Source of the DNA: JBMNPT01 sp050943735
Lineage (GTDB): Bacteria; Bacillota; Clostridia; Oscillospirales; RGIG577
Direction of reading: 5' to 3'
DNA: 64,000 bases
Assembly (NCBI GenBank): GCA_050943735.1
Contig: JBMNPT010000010.1
Span: 14,891-78,890 of the forward strand
Part shown: positions 1-8,724 of the stretch, in pieces
Position numbering within the stretch: the stretch's first letter is position 1
Layout of the letters: every line of letters begins with the position of its first letter
Program-made: the position numbers and the translations under genes
Notes under the pieces: model-generated
Told to the model about the DNA's origin: nothing
The model's input: only the letters and a program-made list of their open reading frames with translations
The model's database searches: none

Positions 1-2
1 TG

Positions 3-305
3 GGCAATGTGGCCCAGGCGGAAGTGATCCTCAACAGCATTCCTAACCGGGATGCGGAATGGTATTACCTGCGGGGCAGCATTGATTACCGGCGGGGCTG
101 GTATGACCAGGCCCAGCGGAATTTCCAGCGGGCCTGTGAAATGAATCCTGGCAATCGGGAATATCAGCAGGCACTGGCTTCCATGAGCAATCGGGGCAAT
201 GTATACCGCAATGCCGGCGGAGATTACATGGGGGGCGGATGCACCACCTGCGATTGCTGTACGGCTTATTGCCTGGCGGATTTGTGCTGCAATATGGGTT
301 GCTGA
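3..305 (+). CDS. C-terminal fragment of a TPR (probably J-domain) protein
   Basis: The frame is open from the left edge, so the gene starts outside the window. The visible part holds one tetratricopeptide-like helical hairpin (pattern WYYLRGSIDYRRGWYDQAQ, then an FQRACEMNPGN turn). It ends in a Gly/Cys-rich tail with seven cysteines, arranged CTTCDCC...C...CC...C. Clostridia often encode DnaJ-like proteins with an N-terminal J domain, TPR repeats and such a tail, so a co-chaperone-type protein is likely, but the J domain itself is not in view. The Cys tail could bind metal; that is inference. The next gene starts 20 bases downstream and is probably cotranscribed. Confidence 0.6.
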   Translation, partial: GNVAQAEVILNSIPNRDAEWYYLRGSIDYRRGWYDQAQRNFQRACEMNPGNREYQQALASMSNRGNVYRNAGGDYMGGGCTTCDCCTAYCLADLCCNMGC

Positions 306-325
306 ACAGGCGAGGAGATGACTGA

Positions 326-832
326 ATGAACAAAAGTTCTGAGGTGGCCACAGGCGGTGTGCTCACCGCGCTGGCAGTGGTCATCATGACTCTTTCCAAT
401 GTGTTCACTACCCTTTCCTATACGTTGGCCATAGCGGCGGGATTGTGCGTGATGGTGGCGTTGGTGGAATTGGGGCGCCGGGGTGCCTGGTTGGTATTTG
501 CCGCCTCTGCCATATTGGCGGGAATTTTGGTGGCTTCCAAGGAAAATGTGGTCCTGTATGTGGGGCTGTTTGGCTATTATCCCATTCTGAAAAGTATGAT
601 TGAGAAAATAGACCGTCCCCGACTGGAATGGGGCATCAAATTGCTGGTGGCCAATGGAGCGTTTGCGGCGATGGCAGCAGTGTTGTGGTATGTCTTGCGG
701 ATTCCCATGGAGGGCGGTATATATTTTGCAGTACTGCTATGGCTGCTGGCCAATGGATGTCTGGTGCTGTATGATAAAGTGTTAGCATTGGCAACCCAGC
801 AGTATATCCATCGATTCAAAAAAAGAGGATGA
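326..832 (+). CDS. Predicted multipass membrane protein
   Basis: A 168-residue hydrophobic protein with about five predicted membrane helices (roughly residues 9-30, 33-48, 53-70, 105-122 and 130-150) and a basic C-terminus (HRFKKRG), which suggests a cytoplasmic end. A GAGGAG ribosome site lies upstream of the ATG. No catalytic motif is visible and I do not recognise a named function. It sits between the TPR/J-domain-type gene and the yicC operon and probably belongs to the former transcript. Confidence 0.65.
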   Translation: MNKSSEVATGGVLTALAVVIMTLSNVFTTLSYTLAIAAGLCVMVALVELGRRGAWLVFAASAILAGILVASKENVVLYVGLFGYYPILKSMIEKIDRPRLEWGIKLLVANGAFAAMAAVLWYVLRIPMEGGIYFAVLLWLLANGCLVLYDKVLALATQQYIHRFKKRG

Positions 833-848
833 AATTACAATCTTGTTG

Positions 849-877
849 TTTTCAAATTCACTAAAATGTGGTATAAT
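849..877 (+). promoter_or_regulatory. Candidate sigma-A promoter of the yicC operon
   Basis: TTTTCA (849-854), a 17-base spacer and a perfect TATAAT (872-877) lie 60 bases before the yicC start, in an AT-rich gap. The -35 matches 4 of 6 consensus bases. It is the only strong promoter seen ahead of the long housekeeping operon. Confidence 0.65.
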
Positions 878-936
878 AACAAGATATGATAACATGGGTT
901 TTGTACGTGCAAAGCCCTGGAAATGGTGGTAGAAAC

Positions 937-1815
937 ATGATTAAAAGCATGACGGGTTATGGAAGAGCCCAGCAGAAACTGGACGGAAAAACCTATCTGG
1001 TGGAGGTCAAATCAGTCAACCACCGGTATTTTGACTTTGCCTGCCGCACTCCGCGGAGTTATGGCTTTGTGGAGGACAAGCTGAAATCCGCTTGTCAGGC
1101 TCGGATCAGCCGGGGCAAGGTGGATGTGTTTGTCACAGTGGCGGCGGAAGAGGTCGCCGATGTGGAAGTACAGGTCAATGCCCCGGTCCTGGAAAGCTAT
1201 CTGGCAGCCCTGCGGGAGATTCGCGATCGGTATGGATTGGCTGACGATATTACAGTGATGCAGGTGGCACGTCTCACCGATGTGCTCCAGCAGGAAAAAA
1301 AGGAAGAGGATCAGCAGCAGGTGACGGACAATGTGCTGACCGTTTTGGAAGAAGCCCTGGGAGATTTTTTGCAGATGCGTGAAAACGAAGGGCGCAACCT
1401 GTATGAAGATCTGGTACAGCGGGGACATACGCTGGAAGAACTGCGCAGTCAGGTGGAAGAGCTGGCGCCCCAGGTGGAAGCCGAGTATGCTCAGCGGCTG
1501 GAAGCCCGTATGACTGAAATTTTGGGCACTGCGGATTACGACCGGCAGCGGCTGCTCACCGAGGTGGCGGTTTTTGCGGATAAGGTGTCCATCACCGAGG
1601 AACTGGTGCGGCTCAAGAGTCACATTCAGGAATATTATAAGCTGCTGGAGCAGGAAGGTCCTGTGGGCCGTAAATTGGATTTCCTCATTCAGGAGATGAA
1701 TCGGGAATCCAATACCATTGGTTCCAAATGCAATTTTGCGGAGATCACCAAACGGGTGGTGGACCTGAAGAGTGAATTGGAAAAGATAAGAGAACAGATT
1801 CAGAACATCGAATAG
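937..1815 (+). CDS. yicC: YicC/YloC family endoribonuclease
   Basis: A 292-aa protein of normal family length. It starts with the family hallmark IKSMTGYGR and ends in the conserved DUF1732 region (SNTIGSKCNFAEITKRVV, then a coiled C-terminus). The YicC_N domain spans about residues 1-155. YicC proteins are RNases linked to small-RNA turnover in E. coli; the role in clostridia is less clear. The frame could extend to 886, but the ATG at 937 places the MTGYGR motif at the N-terminus as in homologues and has a purine-rich GGTGGTAG site upstream. It is the first gene of the operon, 12 bases before remA. Confidence 0.93.
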   Translation: MIKSMTGYGRAQQKLDGKTYLVEVKSVNHRYFDFACRTPRSYGFVEDKLKSACQARISRGKVDVFVTVAAEEVADVEVQVNAPVLESYLAALREIRDRYGLADDITVMQVARLTDVLQQEKKEEDQQQVTDNVLTVLEEALGDFLQMRENEGRNLYEDLVQRGHTLEELRSQVEELAPQVEAEYAQRLEARMTEILGTADYDRQRLLTEVAVFADKVSITEELVRLKSHIQEYYKLLEQEGPVGRKLDFLIQEMNRESNTIGSKCNFAEITKRVVDLKSELEKIREQIQNIE

Positions 1816-1827
1816 GAGGAATGCGGA

Positions 1828-2091
1828 ATGAAGCTCATCAACATCGGTTTTGGCAACATGGTTTCCGCCAACCGGCTCATTGCCATTGTCAGTCCCGAAT
1901 CCGCCCCCATTAAGCGGATCATTCAGGAGGCAAGAGACCGGGGAATGCTCATCGATGCCACCTATGGACGGCGGACCCGTGCTGTGATTATTGCCGACAG
2001 CGATCATGTGATCTTGTCCGCAGTACAGCCTGAAACGGTGGCGCACCGTCTGGATGATATGGAGGATGATGAGGAGAATGACATTGAATAA
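1828..2091 (+). CDS. remA: RemA family regulator (DUF370)
   Basis: An 87-aa protein of the RemA/YlzA family, seen from the N-terminal IGFGNMVSANRLIAIVSPES and the central GMLIDATYGRRTRAVI. In Bacillus subtilis RemA is a DNA-binding activator of biofilm matrix operons and osmoprotection genes, forming ring-shaped oligomers. The position between yicC and gmk is conserved in Firmicutes. The acidic tail (DDMEDDEENDIE) overlaps the start of gmk, implying translational coupling. Confidence 0.92.
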   Translation: MKLINIGFGNMVSANRLIAIVSPESAPIKRIIQEARDRGMLIDATYGRRTRAVIIADSDHVILSAVQPETVAHRLDDMEDDEENDIE

Positions 2092-2686
2092 CCGGGGGAC
2101 TTTGTTTATCATATCCGGACCGTCAGGAGCCGGAAAGGGTACGGTATTGGGCCGTGTGATGCAAAATCGAGATGATTTGTTTGTTTCCATTTCCGCCACT
2201 ACCCGGCAGCCCAGAGAGGGCGAGGTGGACGGTGTCAATTATTACTTCGTATCCAAAAAGCGGTTTGAGGAGATGATCGCCGCCCAGCAGGTGTTGGAGT
2301 ATGCCTGTTACTGCGGCAATTACTATGGCACTCCACTGGAAGCGGTGGAACAGCGTCTGGCCCAGGGGATGAATGTGATCCTGGAGATTGAAGTGGTGGG
2401 AGCTGCCAAAGTGAAAACCATTAAGCCGGATGCCGTATCCATTTTTATCACACCTCCCAGCATGCAGGTGCTGGAAAAGCGTCTGCGGGATCGGGGAACA
2501 GAGACCGAAGAGGTGATCCGGGGGCGGCTGGATACAGCCCGCCGGGAAATTCAGGAAATTGACAAATATGATTACATTGTGATCAACGATGAGCTGGAGA
2601 CCGCTGTGGGTGAGCTGGAAACCATCATTGACAGCCAGCGGTATCGGGCGGCCAACAGAAGTGAAAGTATTAAAGGGGGATTTTGA
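2084..2686 (+). CDS. gmk: Guanylate kinase
   Basis: Phosphorylates GMP to GDP using ATP. The P-loop GPSGAGKG sits at residues 12-19, followed by the GMP-binding region (SATTRQPREGEVDGVNYYFV) and the lid arginines (RLRDRGTETEEVIRGRL). Length is 200 aa, as usual. I place the start at the TTG at 2084: GAGGAG (2071-2076) lies seven bases before it and the protein then begins MNNRG like homologues. The ATG at 2078 has only one base between it and that site. The gene overlaps the remA stop and ends inside the ribosome-site region of rpoZ. Confidence 0.95.
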   Translation: MNNRGTLFIISGPSGAGKGTVLGRVMQNRDDLFVSISATTRQPREGEVDGVNYYFVSKKRFEEMIAAQQVLEYACYCGNYYGTPLEAVEQRLAQGMNVILEIEVVGAAKVKTIKPDAVSIFITPPSMQVLEKRLRDRGTETEEVIRGRLDTARREIQEIDKYDYIVINDELETAVGELETIIDSQRYRAANRSESIKGGF

Positions 2687-2688
2687 AT

Positions 2689-2892
2689 ATGTTGTATCCT
2701 GCAGTCAATGATCTGGCGAAAAAAGTGGGCAATCGGTATTCGCTGGTGATTGTTACGGCCAAACGGGCCCGGCAGATTGTCAATGAGCTGGAAGAAACCG
2801 GAGAGGTGAGCGATGACAAGCCGGTGAGCACCGCAGTACATGAGTTGGCCGACGACACGATTCACTGCGTACACCATACAGCCAAAGAGTGA
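2689..2892 (+). CDS. rpoZ: RNA polymerase omega subunit
   Basis: A 67-aa omega subunit that helps assemble the beta-prime subunit. The family signature is clear: DLAKKVGNRYSLVIVTAKRARQI near the N-terminus, with the conserved R-A-R helix. The ATG at 2689 has GGGGGA eight bases upstream. The gmk stop is just before it. A small hairpin with a T-run follows, so part of the transcripts may end here before priA. Confidence 0.93.
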   Translation: MLYPAVNDLAKKVGNRYSLVIVTAKRARQIVNELEETGEVSDDKPVSTAVHELADDTIHCVHHTAKE

Positions 2893-2900
2893 CAGAGAAG

Positions 2901-2923
2901 AGGCAGCTAGACTGCCTTTTTTG
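2901..2923 (+). terminator. Hairpin with T-run between rpoZ and priA
   Basis: AGGCAG (2901-2906), a five-base loop and CTGCCT (2912-2917) are followed at once by TTTTT. The stem is only six base pairs, so it is probably a leaky terminator that lowers expression of priA and downstream genes rather than an operon end. Confidence 0.55.
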
Positions 2924-2953
2924 CTGGAAAAAAACAGGAGGAGGTGACAGGGT

Positions 2954-5197
2954 ATGGTGGCAACGGTTTACGTACGAGGCACCCTCTATAAAAACGACCG
3001 GCCTTACGATTATCAGGTGCCGTTTCAATTGGAAGAGCGCATTTCTGTGGGAAGCCGGGTCACTGTACCCTATGGAGCCGGCGACCGGCCACGCGAAGCG
3101 GTGGTGGTGGAACTGAAGGAAGAGAGCGAATACCAGGAGCTCAAAACCCTTCGCTCGCTGGTGGAGGCTGAACCGGTGTCAGGAGAGATGCTGCGGCTGG
3201 CCCGCTGGGTCAAGCGTCAGTATTTTTGCACCTTTTATGAGGCGCTGCGCCTGACGTTGCCCCCCGGTGCCTTTGTGCGCTTTGCGGGAGAGCAGGAGAT
3301 TGTACGGGACGGCAAACGGTATCGGCGTTTTGCCTGCCTGACAGAGGAGGAGTCAGCCCGGCGGTATCTGGAAGAGCTTCCGCCCAGGTATGCGGCTCAG
3401 GCGGAAGTGCTGGAGAGTCTGTTGGCGGAACGGGAACTGCCCGTCAGCTCTCTGTGCAGTCTCTCTGCGGTACAGACCCTGGTGAAAAAGGGACTGGTCA
3501 CTCTGGAGGAACGGGTGGTAGAGCGGGATCCCTATGGGGATCTGCAATGGGAACAGGAAGCTCCCAAAGAGCTGCATCTCAATCCGGAACAGGCTTCGGC
3601 CGTCCGGCAGATGGAGCAGTGGCTGGAGGAGGATCAATCCCATACCGCTCTGCTGCATGGTGTGACCGGCAGCGGAAAGACGGTAGTTTTTCTGCAAATC
3701 ATTGCCAAAGCTCTGGCTATGGGACGCAGTGCTCTTCTTTTGGTTCCGGAGATCTCTCTCACCCCCCAAATGGTGCAGGTGTTTTACCGTCAGTTTGGCA
3801 GACAGGTTGCGGTGCTGCACAGCGCCATGAGTGTGGGGGAACGCAGCGACGCCTGGCGGCAAATTCGGCGGGGAGAAAAAACCATCGTCATTGGTACCCG
3901 TATGAGTGTGTTTGCTCCGCTGGTGCGTCCAGGGGTGTTCATCATTGATGAGGAACAGGAGGGCACCTACAAATCGGAGATGGCTCCCCGTTATGACGCC
4001 AGGGAGGTAGCCGCACTGCGGAACCGATGGCATAAGGCGCTGCTGGTGCTGGCCTCTGCCACACCCAGTGTGGAGAGCTACTGGCGGGCCCGCCAGGGGG
4101 AGTATCATCTGTTGGAGCTTCCTCATCGCTATAACGGGAAGCCATTGCCGCCCACCCATATCGTGGATATGACTGCGGAGCTGAAACGGGGCAACCGCAC
4201 CATGTTCTCAGACCGGCTGCTGGAAGAGCTGCGAATCAACCGGGAAAAAGGGGAGCAGAGCATTCTCTTTCTCAACCGGCGGGGGTACAGCACCTTTCTC
4301 TCCTGCCGGGAGTGTGGGTATGTGGTCACCTGTCCCAACTGCGCAGTATCCATGACCTATCACCAAGAGGGACGGATGCAGTGCCATTACTGCGGCTGCA
4401 GTCAGCCGGTGCCCCAGCGGTGCCCGGAGTGCGGCAGTCCATACATTCGGTATTTTGGAGCGGGGACCCAGCAGGTGGCGGAAAAACTTTCACAGCAACT
4501 GCCCGGCTTGCGGGTGATGCGTATGGATGCGGACACCACCGCTCACAAAGACAGCCACCGGGAACTGTTGGAGCGCTTCCGGCAGGGCGAAGCGGATGTG
4601 CTGGTGGGAACCCAGATGGTGGTCAAAGGACTGGACATTCCCAATGTGACGCTGGTGGGGGTGCTCAACGCTGATCTCTCCCTGTATGTGGAGGACTATC
4701 GGGCGCCGCAGAACACCTTTTCGCTGATTGCTCAGGTGGTGGGCCGGTGCGGCCGGGGCCACAAGGAAGGACGTGCGGTGATTCAGACCTATACACCGGC
4801 CAATTCCACCATTCGTTACGGGGCGGCGCAGGAGTATCTTCCTTTCTATGAAGAGGAGATTTCCATGCGCAGGCTGATGGGCTATCCTCCGTTTTGCGAT
4901 CTGTGGGTAGTGACCATCACTGGAGAGGAGGAAGCTCCCACCCAGGCCGCTATACAGGCGGTGGCAGAGGCACTGCAAAAGGCCATTGCCTTCTGGGAGG
5001 GATGGAAACTCATCGGCCCCAGTCCCTGCCGGGTCAGCAGAATCAAGGGGGAATACCGGTATCGGGTGATTCTCAAGGGCCGCAGCGAAAAAAGAATGTT
5101 GGCAATGATGGACAGTCTGCTGAAAACCTTTTATAATAAACGTGAGTTCAAACAACAGCGGATTACGGTGGACCGCAATCCGTACAGCTTTGTATAA
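2954..5197 (+). CDS. priA: Primosomal protein N', replication restart helicase
   Basis: A 747-aa PriA, the 3'-to-5' helicase that reloads the replisome at stalled forks. Seen: an N-terminal DNA-binding domain (about 1-200), Walker A GVTGSGKT near residue 238, a DEEQ Walker B near 331, and a zinc-binding insertion with four CxxC-type pairs (CRECG, CPNC, CHYCGC, CPECG) at about 450-495 between the helicase lobes. Later come the GRCGRG helicase motif and the C-terminal domain. A GGAGGAGGTGA site precedes the ATG. It is followed 14 bases later by def, the usual priA-def-fmt order. Confidence 0.96.
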   Translation: MVATVYVRGTLYKNDRPYDYQVPFQLEERISVGSRVTVPYGAGDRPREAVVVELKEESEYQELKTLRSLVEAEPVSGEMLRLARWVKRQYFCTFYEALRLTLPPGAFVRFAGEQEIVRDGKRYRRFACLTEEESARRYLEELPPRYAAQAEVLESLLAERELPVSSLCSLSAVQTLVKKGLVTLEERVVERDPYGDLQWEQEAPKELHLNPEQASAVRQMEQWLEEDQSHTALLHGVTGSGKTVVFLQIIAKALAMGRSALLLVPEISLTPQMVQVFYRQFGRQVAVLHSAMSVGERSDAWRQIRRGEKTIVIGTRMSVFAPLVRPGVFIIDEEQEGTYKSEMAPRYDAREVAALRNRWHKALLVLASATPSVESYWRARQGEYHLLELPHRYNGKPLPPTHIVDMTAELKRGNRTMFSDRLLEELRINREKGEQSILFLNRRGYSTFLSCRECGYVVTCPNCAVSMTYHQEGRMQCHYCGCSQPVPQRCPECGSPYIRYFGAGTQQVAEKLSQQLPGLRVMRMDADTTAHKDSHRELLERFRQGEADVLVGTQMVVKGLDIPNVTLVGVLNADLSLYVEDYRAPQNTFSLIAQVVGRCGRGHKEGRAVIQTYTPANSTIRYGAAQEYLPFYEEEISMRRLMGYPPFCDLWVVTITGEEEAPTQAAIQAVAEALQKAIAFWEGWKLIGPSPCRVSRIKGEYRYRVILKGRSEKRMLAMMDSLLKTFYNKREFKQQRITVDRNPYSFV

Positions 5198-5211
5198 ATG
5201 AGGAGGAAATC

Positions 5212-5700
5212 ATGGCAATTCGCAATATTGTATTGGTGGGCGATGATACGCTGCACAAAACCTGTAAGCCGGTGACCCGGTTTGACGCCAAACTGCACCA
5301 GTTACTGGATGACATGAGAGACACTCTGGCCGCGGCCAACGGTGTGGGATTGGCTGCGCCTCAGGTGGGGATTTTGCGCCGGGTGGTCATTGTGGACGAC
5401 AATGGTACCATTCTGGAGCTGATCAATCCGGAAATTGTGGAGGTGAGCGGTTCCCAGAACGATGTGGAAGGCTGTCTGTCGGTCCCGGGCAAATGGGGCT
5501 ATGTGGAACGTCCTCAGACGGTGACGGTGCGGGCGCAGGACCGCAATGGCGAGGAATTTATCGCCACCGGGCATGATCTGACCGCGCGCTGCTTCTGTCA
5601 TGAAATCGATCACCTTACCGGACATCTGTTCACCGAGCTGGTGACAGAGTTTGTAGACATCGACCAGCTGGAGGAAAGCCGAGAAACAGAGGAGGAATAA
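5212..5700 (+). CDS. def: Peptide deformylase
   Basis: Removes the N-formyl group from new proteins. All three metal-site motifs are present: GVGLAAPQ, EGCLSVPG and HEIDH, the last two supplying Cys and two His for Fe/Zn. At 162 aa it is a short type-I-like enzyme. A strong AGGAGGA site lies before the ATG. It is next to fmt, its partner in the formylation cycle. Confidence 0.96.
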   Translation: MAIRNIVLVGDDTLHKTCKPVTRFDAKLHQLLDDMRDTLAAANGVGLAAPQVGILRRVVIVDDNGTILELINPEIVEVSGSQNDVEGCLSVPGKWGYVERPQTVTVRAQDRNGEEFIATGHDLTARCFCHEIDHLTGHLFTELVTEFVDIDQLEESRETEEE

Positions 5701-5704
5701 TGGC

Positions 5705-6646
5705 ATGAAAGTGCTGTTTATGGGTACGCCCGATTTTGCGGTTCCCTGTCTGCGTGCGTTGACGGAGGATCCTCATTATCAGGTAGTGGGTGTGTTCACC
5801 CAGCCGGATAAGCCCCAGGGGCGCAAAATGGTTCTCACCGCGCCTCCGGTGAAGCAATACGCGCTGGAACAGGGATATCCGGTTTTCCAGCCGGAGAAAA
5901 TGAAAGATGGCACCGCTCTGGCACAAATCCAGCAATGGGCGCCTGATGTGATTGTGGTGGTGGCCTTCGGCCGCATTCTGCCCAAAGAGATTTTGGATTA
6001 TCCCCCCTATGGCTGCATCAACATCCATGGTTCTCTGCTGCCCAAGTATCGGGGAGCGGGCCCCATCCAATGGTGTGTGCTCAACGGAGAAGAATTGGCT
6101 GGCGTCACCTCCATGCAGATGGCGGAAGGGCTGGACACCGGGGATATGCTGCTGAAAACCTCTACCCCTATTGGGGAAAACGAAACGGCTGTGGAACTGT
6201 TTGACCGGCTCAAGGAACTGGCGGCAGAGAATCTGCTTCGTACATTGGAGGGGCTGAAAGCGGGGACATTGACTCCCGAGCCTCAAAAGGAGGCGGAGAG
6301 CAGCTATGCGCCCATGCTCAAAAAAGAGATGGCATTGATTGATTTTTCACAGCCCGCTCAAACAGTGCATAATCACATTCGGGGAATGAATTCGTGGCCG
6401 GTTGCCTATACTTTTGCTGAGGGGCGCAAATTGAAGGTGTTTACCTCCCGTATGGGAGGTGACAGCAGCGCCCTGCCGGGAACGGTACTGGAGCAGGATC
6501 GGGAAAAGGGTCTGCGTGTGGCCTGTGGCCAGGGAAGTGTATGGCTGCTGGAGGCTCAGCTGGAAGGCAAAAAGCGAATGACCATAGATGCACTGCTTCG
6601 GGGATTTCCTCTGCCGCCGGGAACGGTTCTGGGACAGGGAGAATAA
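5705..6646 (+). CDS. fmt: Methionyl-tRNA formyltransferase
   Basis: Formylates initiator Met-tRNA from 10-formyl-THF. The 313-aa protein begins with the conserved FMGTPDFAVP and carries the catalytic/folate motif INIHGSLLPKYRGAGPIQW (Asn, His and SLLPxxRG) and the Asp-containing GLDTGD. The C-terminal OB-like domain covers about residues 205-313. It follows def by a few bases. Confidence 0.96.
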   Translation: MKVLFMGTPDFAVPCLRALTEDPHYQVVGVFTQPDKPQGRKMVLTAPPVKQYALEQGYPVFQPEKMKDGTALAQIQQWAPDVIVVVAFGRILPKEILDYPPYGCINIHGSLLPKYRGAGPIQWCVLNGEELAGVTSMQMAEGLDTGDMLLKTSTPIGENETAVELFDRLKELAAENLLRTLEGLKAGTLTPEPQKEAESSYAPMLKKEMALIDFSQPAQTVHNHIRGMNSWPVAYTFAEGRKLKVFTSRMGGDSSALPGTVLEQDREKGLRVACGQGSVWLLEAQLEGKKRMTIDALLRGFPLPPGTVLGQGE

Positions 6647-6667
6647 CAGGAGAGTGAGGATTGCAAC

Positions 6668-7363
6668 ATGTTTTATGGCATTGATTCCACTTATATCGTA
6701 TTGGTAGTGCCGGCGTTGCTGCTGGCCATGTGGGCCCAAGCGACGGTCAAGAGTACCTTTGCCCGGTACAGTCAGGTGTTTGCCCATCGGGGCTATACCG
6801 GGGCAGATGTGGCCCGGCTGGTGTTGGACCACAATGGCTTGCAGAATGTCCGAATTGAGCATGTACAGGGAAGCATGACCGATCACTATGATCCCAGGAC
6901 CAATGTGGTGCGGCTGTCTGATACGGTGTATGGCAGTACCTCGGTGGCGGCCATCGGAGTGGCCACCCACGAAGTGGGGCATGCCATCCAGCACGCGGAA
7001 GGTTATTTCCCCATCAAGGTGCGTACCGCCATCATTCCGCTGACCAATTTTGGTTCGCAGCTGGCTATGCCGCTGATTTTGTTTGGGCTGCTGTTCAACA
7101 ACAGCTGGCTGGCGCAGGTGGGTATTCTGTTTTTCTCGTTTGCTGTACTGTTTCAGCTGGTGACGCTGCCTGTGGAATTTAACGCCAGCGGACGGGCTTT
7201 GCGGATTTTGGACAGCACCGGTATTTTGAATGAGGAAGAGCACCGAGGAGCTCGTAAGGTACTACGGGCAGCGGCCATGACCTATGTGGCAGCTACGGTG
7301 GTGGCATTGGCGCAGTTGCTGCGGCTGATCATTCTGTTCGGCGGCCGGCGCAATCGGGAGTGA
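6668..7363 (+). CDS. Membrane zinc metallopeptidase (YugP family)
   Basis: A 231-aa membrane protein with the zinc-protease signature HEVGHAIQH at about residues 101-109. A membrane helix lies at the N-terminus, two more follow the motif (about 125-165), and the C-terminus has another. This matches the PF04298 family typified by B. subtilis YugP; substrates are unknown. Its place in the translation-related operon between fmt and rsmB recurs in clostridia but not in Bacillus. The end overlaps the ribosome-site region of rsmB. Confidence 0.88.
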   Translation: MFYGIDSTYIVLVVPALLLAMWAQATVKSTFARYSQVFAHRGYTGADVARLVLDHNGLQNVRIEHVQGSMTDHYDPRTNVVRLSDTVYGSTSVAAIGVATHEVGHAIQHAEGYFPIKVRTAIIPLTNFGSQLAMPLILFGLLFNNSWLAQVGILFFSFAVLFQLVTLPVEFNASGRALRILDSTGILNEEEHRGARKVLRAAAMTYVAATVVALAQLLRLIILFGGRRNRE

Positions 7364-7377
7364 CAAGGAGGAATCAT

Positions 7378-8724
7378 ATGGCACAGCAGCCTCAGCGTGT
7401 TCTCACCGCCCGGGAAGGGGCGGTGCAGGCGTTGTACGCCACCCTGTATCAGGGGGCGTACTCCAACATACAACTGAAACAGCTGCTGCGGCAGGGGATG
7501 GATCAGCGGGAACGGGCATTCTGCACCGAACTCACCTATGGGGTGCTGCAGACCAGCACCCTGCTGGAGCATTATCTGGCTGCCTTTTCCAGCGTGCCGC
7601 TGCGCAAGCTGGACCCCTACATAAAGTTGATTCTGCTGACGGCCATCTATCAGATTTTGTATTTGGAAAGAGTGCCCGACCGGGCGGCCTGCGATGAAGC
7701 GGTCAAGCTGGCCCGGCGGTATGCCCGGCGCAATCCCAGAATTGCGGGATATGTCAATGCGGTGCTGCGGGCCGTGGTGGCTAATCGTGATGCGCTCCCA
7801 CCTCTCAATGAGCCCACCAAGGAGGCTTATTGGGCCAAGCGGTATGCGCTGCCTCTGTGGCTGGTGGAGATGTGGGTCCGGCAATATGGACGGGAAACGG
7901 CCAAAGCCCTGTGCGAGGGCTGCAATACCCGCCGGGATACCGTAGTGAGAGTCAATACGCTGCGAGCCTCATTGCCTCAGGTGCAGCGGGAGCTGGAGGA
8001 GCAGGGGATTGCCTGTCAGCCGGTAGAAGGATTGCCAGAGGCTCTGCGGATTCGTTTTACGGGGGATATGGAGCAGTTGCCCGCATATCGGGAGGGACGG
8101 CTCACACCGCAGGATGTGGGTTCTCAGATCGCGGTGGCGGTGTTGGCTCCCCAGCCGGGAGAACAGGTGTTGGACCTGTGCAGTGCGCCAGGAGGGAAAT
8201 CACTGCTGATGGCCCAATATATGAAAAACAGGGGAGAAATTCAGGCCTTTGATCTCCATGAGCACAAAGTGGACATCATCCGGCGCAATGCGGCAAGGGC
8301 CGGAGTGCAAATTCTCCGGGCCCAGTGCGGTGATATGATCCAGCTGAGGCCAGAGCTGCGGCAGAGTGCTCATCGGGTGCTGTGTGATGTGCCCTGCAGT
8401 GGACTGGGGATCATTGCCAAAAAGCCGGATATCCGGTATAAAGCCCAGGAGGATGCGGCACAGCTTCCGCCCATTCAGCTGGCCATTTTGCGCAATGCCA
8501 TGGAATATGTGAGGCCCGGCGGAGTGCTGGTCTATTCCACTTGTACTCTGAATCAGGAGGAAAATGAAGCGGTGGTACAGCAGGCTCTGCGGGAAAATAC
8601 GCATTTCCGGCCTGATCTGGTGGAGTGCAGCTACCATCATATCCGGGAGAAAGGGTGGGTTACCCTGTTGCCTCATGTGTATGACAGCGATGGCTTTTTC
8701 ATAGCCCGGCTGAGGAGAGAATAG
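7378..8724 (+). CDS. rsmB: 16S rRNA m5C967 methyltransferase RsmB
   Basis: A 448-aa enzyme with an N-terminal NusB-like RNA-binding domain (about 1-140) and a C-terminal Rossmann methyltransferase. Seen: the SAM-binding DLCSAPGGKS, the catalytic DVPCSGLG and the second cysteine motif YSTCTLN. I choose ATG 7378, six bases after AAGGAGG, over the longer frame from 7360. The stop is immediately followed by the rlmN ATG, so the two are translationally coupled. Confidence 0.95.
   Translation: MAQQPQRVLTAREGAVQALYATLYQGAYSNIQLKQLLRQGMDQRERAFCTELTYGVLQTSTLLEHYLAAFSSVPLRKLDPYIKLILLTAIYQILYLERVPDRAACDEAVKLARRYARRNPRIAGYVNAVLRAVVANRDALPPLNEPTKEAYWAKRYALPLWLVEMWVRQYGRETAKALCEGCNTRRDTVVRVNTLRASLPQVQRELEEQGIACQPVEGLPEALRIRFTGDMEQLPAYREGRLTPQDVGSQIAVAVLAPQPGEQVLDLCSAPGGKSLLMAQYMKNRGEIQAFDLHEHKVDIIRRNAARAGVQILRAQCGDMIQLRPELRQSAHRVLCDVPCSGLGIIAKKPDIRYKAQEDAAQLPPIQLAILRNAMEYVRPGGVLVYSTCTLNQEENEAVVQQALRENTHFRPDLVECSYHHIREKGWVTLLPHVYDSDGFFIARLRRE

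Noticed and set aside
1012..2238. 408-codon minus-strand frame, and similar long frames at 8200-9669, 11132-12523, 18865-20370 and 40595-42856
   Set aside because: All lie opposite well-recognised genes and have no family motifs. GC-rich codon use leaves few stops in the opposite frame.
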